Assembly (NCBI GenBank): GCA_002440265.1
Contig: DJSG01000020.1
Coordinates: 5,199 to 42,207, forward strand
DNA from: Bacteroidales bacterium UBA6340
Lineage (GTDB): Bacteria; Bacteroidota; Bacteroidia; Bacteroidales; Paludibacteraceae
Direction of reading: 5' to 3'
Length of the DNA: 37,009 bases
The notes below the pieces were generated by a model. The model was not told the origin of the DNA. It was given only the letters and a program-made list of their open reading frames with translations, and searched no databases. Shown piece after piece: positions 1 to 7,999 of the stretch. A program made the position numbers and the translations under genes. Numbering within the stretch: position 1 is the stretch's first letter; each line of letters begins with the position of its first letter.

Positions 1-4
1 ATCT

Positions 5-43
5 CATACACTTAACCCGATGTTATATCGGGTTAAGTGTATG
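5..43. terminator. Perfect 17-bp inverted repeat, probable terminator of the minus-strand Sus operon
   Basis: CATACACTTAACCCGAT (5-21) and its exact reverse complement (27-43) flank a 5-nt loop. It lies just past the stop codon of the minus-strand lipoprotein gene ending at 64, so it probably ends the susC-susD-lipoprotein transcript. A minus-strand T-tract cannot be judged because the window begins 4 bases further on. Confidence 0.6.
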
Positions 44-47
44 TAAT

Positions 48-68
48 AGTTAATGGTTAATAGTTAAT
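48..68. repeat. 7-bp tandem repeat (RGTTAAT x3) across a stop codon
   Basis: Three units AGTTAAT, GGTTAAT and AGTTAAT lie head to tail at 48-54, 55-61 and 62-68. The third unit contains the stop codon (64-66, minus strand) of the neighbouring lipoprotein gene, so the repeat sets the end of that reading frame. Confidence 0.7.
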
Positions 69-2082
69 ACCTTTTCGCATTTGTGCGTATCCAAGGTGCT
101 TTGCCGTGGGTGGTGAGGTGCGAGGTGCTGAGAGCACTGCGGTCTTTGCACCACGGCAAGGCATACGATGCGGAAATATGGGCAGAGGATGCGTTGGCAA
201 ATGCGGGGTTGAGGGCTGCCGATGCGTGGGTTGATGCCGAGGCAGGGGCTGCCGGTGCGGAGGCAGGGGCGGAGGAGGTGACGGCGGGGGTGAGGGTGAA
301 GTCGTACATACCACCGTAGAGTTGCTCATCGGAGGTGCAGTAGATGGCGAAGCCATCCGCCTCGGACGAGGGCGAGAGTTCGATGATACCGCGGAGTGAC
401 ATCTCCAACAACAGGGGTGTCTCGGACTCTTCGCCGTCCGCCGTCGGGAAGAGAATCATCTTCTTGAACTGCCCATTGACCTTCTGCGTTGCCAATGATT
501 GCGCATCGATAGTGAGCAGGTTGGTGCTCTCGTCGTAGGCAGCCGCGATGCTCTTGGCATAGGGTATGCCCGTGATGGCGAGGGTGCCGTCTGCATTGCC
601 TATCTCAACAGGGAGCGAGGTGGCATCGTCCTCCACAAAAGGCGTGCCGCTGAGGGTAAAAGTGCCCACGTAGTCGGCGGCGGTGAAGTGAATGGCATTG
701 GCGGCACAGAGGTAGGTCTCGGTGTAGGTGCCGATGAGATTGCCGTCGTCGGTCTGCACGGACAGCGGGAAAGTGAGTTCGGTGACGGTCTCGCCCTGCA
801 CGGTGTAGGTGTTCGCCACTGCCGTGCCTGCGGAAGAGACGACTATCTGCTTGTCGAAGAGCGTCTTGCCCGTGGGCTGGTTGCTCGGGACAGACAGGCT
901 GCCGTCCTCGGGGTTCCAGTAGAAGGCAAAGCCGTAGCCGTCGGCGTAGAGCGAGGGGAGGTAGTAGAGATTGAGGAACTCGGAGGCAGTGCCATGCTCG
1001 GGGTCAAGGTCGATGGCGGCACAGAGGGGCTGGTCCTGCCAACGGGTGCCAAAGAGTTGGGACTCGTACTGCGTGGTGGCGTTGGGGAGGGTGTCCCATT
1101 GCCACTGTGGGTCGTTGAAATCGGTGATGTGGATAGCCGAGACGGCACTTTGGTAGGCAGCGGCAGAGAGCCAGATGCTCATCTCGCCTGCGGAGTACAC
1201 ATCGTCCTCGTAGATGTAGAGGTCGCCCGCGGCAAAGGTGATGACGCCGTTGTCAAGAATGCCCGGGTTGTAGGTGTCGGACTCGCCGAGAGCGTAGTAG
1301 TTGCCGATGACGGAGCCACCGTATTCCACGCCATAGCCGAGGTCAGCGCCGATGAGGAAGCGGGCGATAGTGACATTGTTGTCGTTGTCCACCGCAGCCA
1401 CCATGTTGCCGTTGGCGGAGGGGTCCACGACATCGCCGTCCTCGAATAACGCCCACATCGGATAGACGCCGTACTCATCGGGTTCGCAGTCGGCAGGTGC
1501 CACGACGTTGTAGGGGTTGAGGAAGCGGTAGCGGGTGGAGCCGTCGGGCAGTGTGGCGGTCTGGTAGGCGCAATAGAAGGGGTAGTCCTTGCCGTTGATG
1601 CCGTACATGGAGAAGAAGCCGTCCACGATGACCGCCTTCTCGGGCGCGTCGGTCCATGAGATGAGGGTCATGGAGAGTTGGTAGGTAGCCTGCGCAGTGA
1701 GGTAGGGGTTGGTGTGGCCGTCGTCCACGGAGAGGGTGAGGAAGTACTCCTTGCCGAGTTCAGCATCGGGGAAAGCGACGTCGAAAGTGGCAGAGGTGGC
1801 ACCATCGGCAAAGGTTACGGACGAAGGCACGGTGAAGATGTCGTCGGTGTTCTCAAGAATGGTGAGGGGAACAGTGAGAGAGCCTTCGGATTGCGTGCGC
1901 TCGATGGTGACAGTGTGGGTGGTGATGCCCAAGGTGGGGTCCGCCTCGGAGCCTGTCTCGTCAGGAGCCGCGAAATAGACGGCAGCGGAGTCGGACGGGA
2001 AGACGGGCGAGTCGGTCCGCTGTATGTTGTCAGCGCAGCCGACAAGAAGTAGTGCGGCTGCAAGGTATGGTATGTATTTCAT
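64..2082 (-). CDS. Secreted lipoprotein with Calx-beta-like N-terminus, third gene of a Sus-type operon
   Basis: This 672-residue protein begins with a lipoprotein signal peptide (LLLVGC, lipid Cys16), so it is probably anchored in the outer membrane. Residues about 25-140 have the look of a Calx-beta-type sandwich, with phrases such as GSLTVPLTI and VTFADGATS. The rest is Asp/Tyr-rich beta-sandwich sequence without a catalytic motif I recognise. It lies 27 nt after susD, the usual place of a SusE/F-like or surface glycan-binding lipoprotein, and that is the inferred role. The last 75 or so residues are unlike the rest: an Ala/Ser/Pro/Thr-rich stretch and then a basic Trp/Arg/Lys end whose stop lies in a 7-bp repeat. 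Gene call is firm; function is a guess from position. Confidence 0.85.
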   Translation of the reverse strand: MKYIPYLAAALLLVGCADNIQRTDSPVFPSDSAAVYFAAPDETGSEADPTLGITTHTVTIERTQSEGSLTVPLTILENTDDIFTVPSSVTFADGATSATFDVAFPDAELGKEYFLTLSVDDGHTNPYLTAQATYQLSMTLISWTDAPEKAVIVDGFFSMYGINGKDYPFYCAYQTATLPDGSTRYRFLNPYNVVAPADCEPDEYGVYPMWALFEDGDVVDPSANGNMVAAVDNDNNVTIARFLIGADLGYGVEYGGSVIGNYYALGESDTYNPGILDNGVITFAAGDLYIYEDDVYSAGEMSIWLSAAAYQSAVSAIHITDFNDPQWQWDTLPNATTQYESQLFGTRWQDQPLCAAIDLDPEHGTASEFLNLYYLPSLYADGYGFAFYWNPEDGSLSVPSNQPTGKTLFDKQIVVSSAGTAVANTYTVQGETVTELTFPLSVQTDDGNLIGTYTETYLCAANAIHFTAADYVGTFTLSGTPFVEDDATSLPVEIGNADGTLAITGIPYAKSIAAAYDESTNLLTIDAQSLATQKVNGQFKKMILFPTADGEESETPLLLEMSLRGIIELSPSSEADGFAIYCTSDEQLYGGMYDFTLTPAVTSSAPASAPAAPASASTHASAALNPAFANASSAHISASYALPWCKDRSALSTSHLTTHGKAPWIRTNAKRY

Positions 2083-2109
2083 TGTCGTATAATCTATTAG
2101 AAAGTTTTA

Positions 2110-3705
2110 CTACACGGTAGGAGAGGGTGCTTTGGGGTTGTTGTCCGATTCGGAGATACCATCGTTCGCCTCTATCTCGCTTTGGGGAATCATCCACAGG
2201 AGGATGGGGGCATTGGCGGGAATGGAGTACTGCCAAGCCACAGGATAGTAGCCTGCGCCCTCGCCTTTCTCGCGGACAAGGGGCTTTTGGAGACGCATGA
2301 GGTCGAAGAAAGCGAAGCCTTCGCCCCAGAGTTCGATACGGCGCTGGAGCCAAACCTCGTCCTGCAAATCCTCAGGAGAGTTCGCCTTGCAAGTGTAGCC
2401 CGCGTAGCGGTAGTTCTGCACGAACTGCTCGAGGACGGCTTTGCCCTCCGGCGTGTTGCCCGACATGGCGAGTCCCTCCGCCTGAATGAGCAGCATCTCT
2501 TCGGCACGCATGAGCAGCCAGTCAGCCGCCGCAGAGAGGGTGGTAGTGTTGTCGCCGGCGACACCGAACTTGACATTGGTGTAGGCATTGGCGGCAGCAA
2601 AGTTGGCTTTGTAGGATTGGTAGTTGCTGTTGTTGAGGAGTGCGGACTCGCCGTTGGCATTGAGCCACCAGCCCTTGCGCACGTCGCCGTTGGGGATTTG
2701 CGCATAGAGGGCTTTGGTGATAGAGCGCGTCGCCCCTACACCGGTGTAGCCGTCCGTGTAGAAGGTGGACAGGTGCGACGGCCAATTGACGATACTCGAC
2801 AGGACGATGTCGTTGGAAGCGGTGATGATGTTCGCCCAGATGACGCTATTGGCATCGGCGGAGCAGAAGTTGGGTTTGCTGACATCGGCGAGCGAGTAGG
2901 GGGTTGCCCCCGAAAGCGTGAGACACTGCGAGGCATCGGTTGCTGCAGCGGCATAGTTCTTCATCGCGAGGTTGGCGCGGGCACGCAGCCCATAGGCAAC
3001 GGCTTGGTTGATATGCCCCTTGTCGGAACGGGCATAGCCGTCGAGGGCAGTGATGGCAGCGTCCAAGTCGCTGAGTATCAGAGAATAGACGGAGTCCACA
3101 GAGGCACGCGGGTTGGCGAGTTGTTGCTCGGTGGAGGTCTGCTCGGTGATAATAGGCACACAGGGGAGGGACTTGGTCTGGTCGCTGTAGGTGAACTGGT
3201 AGATTTGCGCCATGTTGAGGTAGGCAAAGGCACGTGCCGCGCGGGCTTGCCCGTAGTTGTAGAGGGCTTCACCGCTGATTACCTCGGGGTCAAGCGACTG
3301 CAAGGCGTTGTTGGCAGCGAAGATGATTTTGTAGAAGACCGTCCACATCTGCAAGGCATCGGTGGAAGTGTAGTCGCGGTCTTTGAAGTCATAGTCATAA
3401 CTGAACCAGTTGTAGCCGATGTTGGGCGCGATGAAGTCCTGCCCGTTGGACTCGAGTGCAATAAGTTGCGCCGCAAGACCAAAGTCGTTGTGGTTGCCGA
3501 TGTCCGCGCCCAAGCCTGCATAGAGGGCAATCATCTGGGCATAGATGCCGTTGATGTCGGCAGAAGAGGTGGAGGGATTGTCGCTGAACGCCTCGGACTT
3601 CTGGTCAGAGGTCTTGGTGTCCCCTTCGGGGAACGTATTGAACATATCGCACGCTGCGAGGCAAAGGGATATGGCAACACCTATATATATATGCAGTTTG
3701 TTCAT
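2110..3705 (-). CDS. SusD/RagB family outer-membrane glycan-binding lipoprotein
   Basis: The product has 531 residues with lipobox LCLAAC (lipid Cys19). It has the SusD layout: helical TPR-like repeats (for example the RAARAFAYLNMAQIYQF region near 155-170, and GLRARANLAMKNYAAAATDA), and a C-terminal RRIELWGEGFAFFDLMR segment typical of RagB/SusD proteins. SusD proteins form the lid of the SusC transporter and bind oligosaccharides at the cell surface. It follows susC after 18 nt and precedes another lipoprotein by 27 nt, so the three are probably co-transcribed. The ligand cannot be read from the sequence. Confidence 0.95.
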   Translation of the reverse strand: MNKLHIYIGVAISLCLAACDMFNTFPEGDTKTSDQKSEAFSDNPSTSSADINGIYAQMIALYAGLGADIGNHNDFGLAAQLIALESNGQDFIAPNIGYNWFSYDYDFKDRDYTSTDALQMWTVFYKIIFAANNALQSLDPEVISGEALYNYGQARAARAFAYLNMAQIYQFTYSDQTKSLPCVPIITEQTSTEQQLANPRASVDSVYSLILSDLDAAITALDGYARSDKGHINQAVAYGLRARANLAMKNYAAAATDASQCLTLSGATPYSLADVSKPNFCSADANSVIWANIITASNDIVLSSIVNWPSHLSTFYTDGYTGVGATRSITKALYAQIPNGDVRKGWWLNANGESALLNNSNYQSYKANFAAANAYTNVKFGVAGDNTTTLSAAADWLLMRAEEMLLIQAEGLAMSGNTPEGKAVLEQFVQNYRYAGYTCKANSPEDLQDEVWLQRRIELWGEGFAFFDLMRLQKPLVREKGEGAGYYPVAWQYSIPANAPILLWMIPQSEIEANDGISESDNNPKAPSPTV

Positions 3706-3723
3706 TGTTGTAAGGATTAGAAG

Positions 3724-6700
3724 TTAGAACGTGAGTGTCAGTCCGCCGCTGATAGAGCGAATAGGCGAGTAGGAAGAGCCTGCGTCGGATGTGGCAAAGC
3801 CTTGCCGCGGGTCCAAGCCTTGGCGTGCCGACCAGAGGGCTACATTGTCCGCCACCGCATAGAGACGGAGGGACTGCAGGTGCAGACGCTTCATCCACTT
3901 GGAAGGCAATGTGTAGCCGATGGTGATATTCTGCAGACTGAGGTAGTCGGAGGACGTGAGCCAACGTGTGGAAGTGGCGTTGGTGTACTGGTCGGAGGTG
4001 CTGACACGCGGGATGTCGGTGTCGGTGTTTTCGGGCGTCCACGCATTGAGTATGTCGGTGTGCCAGTTCTCGCCGGCATGGTTGTAGGCGGAGTGCATAA
4101 GGTCCTGGTAGGTGTAGTCGAGGAGCCGCCCGCCGAGTTGATAGGCAAAAGCCACGGAGAAATCTATGCCATAGGCATTGAGTGAGGTGCCGAAGCCGCC
4201 ATAGACCTTGGGGAGGATGTCGCCCGTGGCATAGCGTGTGGCATCGCTCCAGTCGTTGGTAGTTATCTTGTTGCCTGTTGGGTTGCCATCGGCATCGGTC
4301 TCGTCCTTGTACCAAAGGGATTCGCCGGTGGTCTTGTCCACGCCCGCATACTCGCGGATATAGAGGTTGTACATGCTCTCGCCTTCCTTGTAGAGGTAAC
4401 TGCCACTTATCCAAGAGCCGTTGAGTTCGGGTGAGAGTTGGAGAATCTTGTTCTTGAACCATGTGAGATTGGCGTAGAGGGTCCATGTGACATGGTCGGT
4501 GCTGACGACATCGCCGTGCAGTTCGAGGTCGAGCCCCGCGTTGCTGACGGAGCCGATATTGACGGGATAACTGCTGTAGCCCATGGAAGCGGGCACGGGT
4601 TTGTAGTAGAGCATATTGACCGTGCGGCGGCGGAAGCCCTCGATGGTGCCGCCGAGACGCTCACCGAAGAGCGAGAAGTCGAGACCGGCATTGAAGTTGT
4701 AGGAGGTCTCCCATGTGATGTCCTCGTTGCCCTTGTAGGAGAGCACTGTGGCGAAGTCGCCGTTGGACTCGGAGAGGGTGTACTGGTCGGCGTAGAGATA
4801 GTAGTTCTCCAAGCCGTCGGGAGTGAGGAGGTTGTCGTTGCCCTGCGCCCCGTAACTGACTTTCCACTTGAGGAGGTTGACAACGTCCTGCGCGGGAGCC
4901 ATCCAACTCTCGGCGTTCATATCCCATGCCAAGCCGACCGACCAGAAGTCGCCCCAGCGGTTCTTCTTGGCAAAGCGCGAAGACGCATCGCGACGATAGG
5001 AAGCAGAGATATAGTACTTGCCCGCATAGTCGTACTTCGCCTGGGCGAGGATACCCATGGTGGTGTAGCGGTCGGTGTAGGAAGAGGTGCTCGGGTTGAG
5101 AATGGCGTTGTTGATTTCCGCCATGCTGCCATTGAAGAGTTTGGACTTGCTGCCGGAGAGGTAGGAGTAGGTGTATTGGTAGTTCTCGTAGCCGAGGAGT
5201 GCATCCACGTTGTGAAGACCGCCAAAACGATTGTTGTAGGTGAGGGTGTAGAGTTGGTTGACGGTCATGGTGCGACTCTGGTTGACGCCCGCCGTGCCGC
5301 CTTTGTCGGCATACTGCCCATACCACGGGTTGAGGGTGTATTGGTAGCGCGAGCCATAGTAGGTGGCACCCACAGAGGCATTGAGTTTCAGGCCCTTGTA
5401 TAGTTCGGCTTGTGCGTACCACTTGCCGGAGAACATGTCGTTTTTGTACAAAGCCTTATCCAAAGCCACGGAAGAGGCAGGGTTGGACTGTGTCATGAAC
5501 GGACGCTGGACACCGCTTGCCACGGACTTGCCATCGCCGTAGTCATAGACGGTGAAGCCGTTGGAGTCGGTGAGGATATTGCCGTTGGCATCACGCACAT
5601 AGAGCGGATAGATGGGCGCGATGTGGTTGCTGATATAGAAGAGGTTGCCGCTGGAACCCCATGTGGTCTGCTCTTCGGGGTAGTTCTGGTCCACGTGGGC
5701 ATACGCCATGTTGGTGCCTATCTTGAGCCATTTCTTCGCCTGGTAGTCCACGGAGATACGGGTGGAGATACGCGAATAGTCGGAGTTCTCGATGAGTCCG
5801 GTGTCGTCGAGATACGAGGCAGAGGCGTAGTAGGTGAGTTTGTCGGTAGAGCCAGACACGTTGAGGTTGTACTCCTGACGGAGGTTGCCCTGATGGAAGA
5901 GTTCGTTGTACCAATTGTCGGGCAGGTAGGTGTTGGTGCCATCGGAGTAGCCGAGTGTGGCATTGGGGTTGAGTTTGCCGTTGGTGCCGATGAGCCGCTC
6001 GCCCTCGGGCACGGTGTACACGAGGTAGCCGAGACCGCCATTGTCGGCATCGAGGAGGTACTTGTTGGCATATTCGTGCGCCGCGATAGAGGATGCGCCG
6101 TTGGTGTACTGGGACATATAGAGTGCCTCGTAGTACTTCTCGTAGTACATGGCGGGGTCTGTCATGACGGAATAGGTGGGCACTGCACGGCTGTTGCTGC
6201 CCCACTTGGCGTCCAAAGTGATTTGTGCATCGCGCGAGGAGCCGCGTTTGGTGGTGATGAGCACCACGCCATTGGCACCGCGGGCACCGTAGAGCGCGTT
6301 GCTGGCAGCGTCTTTGAGGACGGTGATGGACTCGATGTCGTTGTTGGAAAGGGTGGAAATCATGTCGTTGTCGGCAGGCACTCCGTCGATGACATAGAGC
6401 GGTTCGTTGCTGGCATACATGCTGCCGACACCGCGGATACGGATTTTGGTCACCTCGCCGGGTTGCCCGTTAGCCGAGAACCCCTGCACACCGGCTACCT
6501 GTCCCGCCAATGCGCCCGTGACGTTGCTTGTCTGACGTTTGCTGATTTCGTCGCTCTTGACCACGGAAGCAGAGCCCGTGAACGACTTTTTAGTACTTGT
6601 GCCGAATGCCACGACCATGACTTCGTCCAACTCGGAGGCGTCTTCCTCCAACCTGACCACGATGCCGTCTTTGGCTTCGACCACTTGTGATTTCATACCG

Positions 6701-6924
6701 ATAAATGAAATCACCAACTTCGCTCCTTGAGCGACAGAAACTGAGAACTCACCGTCAGTGCTTGTAATGGAACCCTGTGAGGTACCCTGCACTACGACGG
6801 AAGCGCCGATGACCGGTTCTCCCGACGAGGCACTGACGACTGTTCCCTTGACGGTTTGGCTCTGAGCGCAAACCATGCTGATGCCGAAAAGGCATACAGC
6901 CAGTAGAAGTAACAATCTCTTCAT
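3724..6924 (-). CDS. SusC/RagA family TonB-linked outer-membrane transporter
   Basis: The product has 1066 residues: a signal peptide (about 1-20, ending VCA-Q), a carboxypeptidase-D-like regulatory domain (about 24-95, KGTVVSASSGEPVIGASV), a TonB-box region near DEVMVVAFGT, a plug domain (IRIRGVGSM, PLYVIDGVP, VLKDAASNALYGARGANGVVLITTKRG region) and a beta-barrel ending in Phe (LTLTF). It imports oligosaccharides across the outer membrane with energy from TonB/ExbBD and works with the SusD protein downstream. It is the first gene of a three-gene minus-strand operon with a promoter at about 7084-7115 and a leader near 150 nt. There is no frameshift and length is normal. Substrate unknown. Confidence 0.97.
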   Translation of the reverse strand: MKRLLLLLAVCLFGISMVCAQSQTVKGTVVSASSGEPVIGASVVVQGTSQGSITSTDGEFSVSVAQGAKLVISFIGMKSQVVEAKDGIVVRLEEDASELDEVMVVAFGTSTKKSFTGSASVVKSDEISKRQTSNVTGALAGQVAGVQGFSANGQPGEVTKIRIRGVGSMYASNEPLYVIDGVPADNDMISTLSNNDIESITVLKDAASNALYGARGANGVVLITTKRGSSRDAQITLDAKWGSNSRAVPTYSVMTDPAMYYEKYYEALYMSQYTNGASSIAAHEYANKYLLDADNGGLGYLVYTVPEGERLIGTNGKLNPNATLGYSDGTNTYLPDNWYNELFHQGNLRQEYNLNVSGSTDKLTYYASASYLDDTGLIENSDYSRISTRISVDYQAKKWLKIGTNMAYAHVDQNYPEEQTTWGSSGNLFYISNHIAPIYPLYVRDANGNILTDSNGFTVYDYGDGKSVASGVQRPFMTQSNPASSVALDKALYKNDMFSGKWYAQAELYKGLKLNASVGATYYGSRYQYTLNPWYGQYADKGGTAGVNQSRTMTVNQLYTLTYNNRFGGLHNVDALLGYENYQYTYSYLSGSKSKLFNGSMAEINNAILNPSTSSYTDRYTTMGILAQAKYDYAGKYYISASYRRDASSRFAKKNRWGDFWSVGLAWDMNAESWMAPAQDVVNLLKWKVSYGAQGNDNLLTPDGLENYYLYADQYTLSESNGDFATVLSYKGNEDITWETSYNFNAGLDFSLFGERLGGTIEGFRRRTVNMLYYKPVPASMGYSSYPVNIGSVSNAGLDLELHGDVVSTDHVTWTLYANLTWFKNKILQLSPELNGSWISGSYLYKEGESMYNLYIREYAGVDKTTGESLWYKDETDADGNPTGNKITTNDWSDATRYATGDILPKVYGGFGTSLNAYGIDFSVAFAYQLGGRLLDYTYQDLMHSAYNHAGENWHTDILNAWTPENTDTDIPRVSTSDQYTNATSTRWLTSSDYLSLQNITIGYTLPSKWMKRLHLQSLRLYAVADNVALWSARQGLDPRQGFATSDAGSSYSPIRSISGGLTLTF

Positions 6925-6987
6925 ACCTTAAAAATCAATTATTTACAATCCAGCGAGGCACTATTGCCGCGCTATGCTTCGTATATA

Positions 6988-7007
6988 TTCCGCAACGCTA
7001 TGCGGAA
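6988..7007. promoter_or_regulatory. Hairpin in the susC leader
   Basis: TTCCGCA (6988-6994) and TGCGGAA (7001-7007) form a perfect 7-bp stem with a 6-nt loop inside the predicted 5' leader of the minus-strand susC. Two copies of TATGCTGTA, 13 bp apart (7046-7054 and 7059-7067), lie between it and the promoter. These could be sites for RNA-level or protein control; nothing more can be said from sequence. Confidence 0.35.
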
Positions 7008-7083
7008 AATCAAACAGACTAATACACTTTACCGCGTACAGTATTTATGCTGTATTATTATGCTGTACAACATAAAAACGCCA

Positions 7084-7115
7084 CAAAAGTACTGCTTTCT
7101 TATGAGACTACCAAA
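7084..7115 (-). promoter_or_regulatory. Bacteroidetes-type promoter of the minus-strand susC operon
   Basis: Read on the minus strand: TTTG (7115-7112), 20 bp, then TACTTTTG (7091-7084), matching the TTTG / TAnnTTTG consensus with ideal spacing. Transcription should start near 7077, leaving about 150 nt before the susC start codon at 6924. Confidence 0.65.
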
Positions 7116-7200
7116 CAAATCCACAAAAATCGCGAAATAAATTACATTTTTATCCGCTAATGCACTTTTTGCTACCATATTTCATACAAAACAGGTAATA

Positions 7201-7410
7201 GTGGAATCTAGACGATCTAGTGGAATCTAGTGATATCTAGACTATCTAGTGGTATCTAGTGGAATCTAGTGATATCTAGTGGTACCTAGTAGTATCTAGT
7301 AGTATCTAGTAGTATCTAGTGGTATCTAGTGGTATCTAGTGGTATCTAGTGGTATCTGGTGGTATCTAGCGGAATCTAGCGGAATCTAGTGGTATCTAGT
7401 GGTATCTAGG
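7201..7410. repeat. 10-bp tandem satellite, unit TCTAGTGGTA, about 20 copies
   Basis: CTAG recurs at 7208, 7217, 7227, 7237, 7246, 7256 and then every 10 bp to 7406, with one unit changed to CTGG (7356). Two early units are 9 bp. Variable positions give GTGGTATCTA, GTGGAATCTA, GTGATATCTA, AGTATCTAGT and GCGGAATCTA versions, so the copies have diverged. Each unit centres on the palindrome CTAG and the period is close to one helical turn. It lies about 90 bp upstream of the susC promoter. There are no unique spacers, so it is not a CRISPR array. Confidence 0.9.
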
Positions 7411-7457
7411 CTATCTATGCTATTTATAATCCTCGCACTCCCGTTGTCCTGTTACAC

Positions 7458-7487
7458 AAAAAAGGCTGCCCCAACCACGAGACAACC
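7458..7487 (-). terminator. Minus-strand rho-independent terminator-like hairpin
   Basis: On the minus strand GGTTGTCTC (7487-7479), loop GTGGTT, GGGGCAGCC (7472-7464) pair over 9 bp including G-U pairs and are followed at once by TTTTTT (7463-7458). This marks the end of a minus-strand transcript arriving from the right, either read-through from tnaA or an unrecognised short transcript. Confidence 0.55.
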
Positions 7488-7512
7488 TCTCTCAATTGCG
7501 GGGTTCAAACTA

Positions 7513-7599
7513 TTAATCCAAAAATAACTTTTGGATGACCCGCTTCACAACGAGTGTGTCTTCATGAAAGAGACGTGTTATTGCTCCATTAATGCCCAT
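7513..7599 (-). other. Possible 28-residue micro-ORF or gene remnant
   Basis: ATG at 7599-7597 opens a 28-codon frame (starts MGINGAITRLF, ends VIQKLFLD) with TAA at 7515-7513. Open frame continues 11 codons upstream of the ATG without another start. It is followed after 25 nt by a hairpin with a T-tract, the arrangement expected at a gene end. I do not recognise the peptide. It may be the 3' scrap of a lost gene or chance; the hairpin at 7516-7536 overlaps its last codons. Confidence 0.25.
7516..7536. other. Perfect 8-bp hairpin with an outer stem
   Basis: ATCCAAAA (7516-7523) pairs with TTTTGGAT (7529-7536) around a 5-nt loop. An outer stem of GCGGGGT (7498-7504) with ACCCGC (7538-7543) can enclose it with a bulge. 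Structured RNA or a mobile-element end are both possible. Confidence 0.4.
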
Positions 7600-7622
7600 T
7601 AAACGACCATTAAAATATTCAA

Positions 7623-7658
7623 GAACATGTAATTATCCGTGTAATTGACCATGTAATT
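7623..7658. repeat. 12-bp tandem triple repeat
   Basis: GAACATGTAATT, ATCCGTGTAATT and GACCATGTAATT follow head to tail at 7623-7634, 7635-7646 and 7647-7658. A related looser pattern (CCATTAATGCC, CATTAAACGAC, CATTAAAATATT) lies just to the left at 7586-7619. Confidence 0.7.
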
Positions 7659-7778
7659 TTTGTTCCGTTAAAAAAAAAGCCGTTAAGGCACTATCGGACA
7701 AATATTCCGTTAAAGCCAAATAAATACAGAGTGTGCATTATTGGTACTACTTTACCAACAAAAACATGGAAACTGTAG

Positions 7779-7879
7779 TATCTTTGCATCGTGATTCGAG
7801 GTGTCGAATCCGGTAGGCTGCAGACGTAAGCAGCCCGTGATCTTTGACGTATTAGGTCCCTCCGACTCCTGCAGAGGAG
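7779..7879 (+). ncRNA. Candidate small RNA: TAnnTTTG box followed by three hairpins
   Basis: TATCTTTG (7779-7786) matches the -7 element, though I see no good -33 TTTG at the usual distance. Just downstream come three stems: GATTCGA/TCGAATC (7793-7799, 7804-7810), GGCTGC/GCAGCC (7816-7821, 7830-7835) and CTCCT/AGGAG (7866-7870, 7875-7879). There is no open reading frame of note. The 3' end would run into the palindromic repeats and toward the convergent tnaA. It could instead be the leader of a lost gene. Confidence 0.3.
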
Positions 7880-7880
7880 A

Positions 7881-7937
7881 TAGAACTCCCCAACCCCTCC
7901 AAAGGAGATAGACCTCCCCAACCCCTCCAAAGGATGG
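7881..7937. repeat. Two copies of a palindromic interspersed repeat (CTCCCCAACCCCTCCAAAGGA)
   Basis: The 20-base core TCCCCAACCCCTCCAAAGGA occurs twice, 29 bp apart, at about 7887-7906 and 7915-7934, each preceded by TAGAAC or TAGACC. A third, diverged unit ending AGGAGATAGA lies at about 7856-7884. The reverse complement of the hisS insertion (13161-13195) reads AGACCTCCCCTAACCCCTCC, nearly identical, so both sites belong to one repeat family. Confidence 0.75.
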
Positions 7938-7944
7938 GCATATG

Positions 7945-7976
7945 AAAAAGAGACTGCCTGAAGGTGCCAGGCAGTC
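7945..7976 (-). terminator. Rho-independent terminator of tnaA
   Basis: GACTGCCTG (7952-7960) and CAGGCAGTC (7968-7976) form a perfect 9-bp stem with a 7-nt loop. On the minus strand it is followed by TCTTTTT (7951-7945). It lies 24 nt past the tnaA stop codon. Confidence 0.9.
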
Positions 7977-7999
7977 CCATAAAGGAAGACAATTCGGGA

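Larger units (their letters stand above)
6925..7999. other. Repeat-rich intergenic island between susC and tnaA
   Basis: No convincing conventional gene lies here. It holds, left to right: the susC leader and promoter, a 10-bp CTAG satellite (7201-7410), a minus-strand terminator-like hairpin (7458-7487), an 8-bp-stem hairpin (7516-7536), a 28-codon minus-strand ORF (7513-7599), a 12-bp triple repeat (7623-7658), a plus-strand TAnnTTTG box followed by three hairpins (7779-7879), palindromic repeat copies (7881-7937), and the tnaA terminator. The 79-codon minus-strand ORF at 7691-7930 reads through the repeats and is not believed. Confidence 0.7.

Noticed and set aside
2182..6690. Long plus-strand frames opposite susC and susD (2182-3720, 4438-5403, 5410-6690)
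   Set aside because: Gly/Val/Glu-rich translations typical of the reverse strand of GC-rich coding DNA; the minus-strand proteins are clear family members.
7201..7410. CRISPR array
   Set aside because: Repeats are 10 bp, contiguous and without spacers, and no cas genes are nearby.
7793..7835. tRNA gene (TCGAATCC resembles a T-loop)
   Set aside because: The stems do not form a cloverleaf and there is no anticodon arm or acceptor pairing.
7691..7930. 79-codon minus-strand ORF
   Set aside because: Its first third is the palindromic repeat translated; no signal, motif or conserved look.
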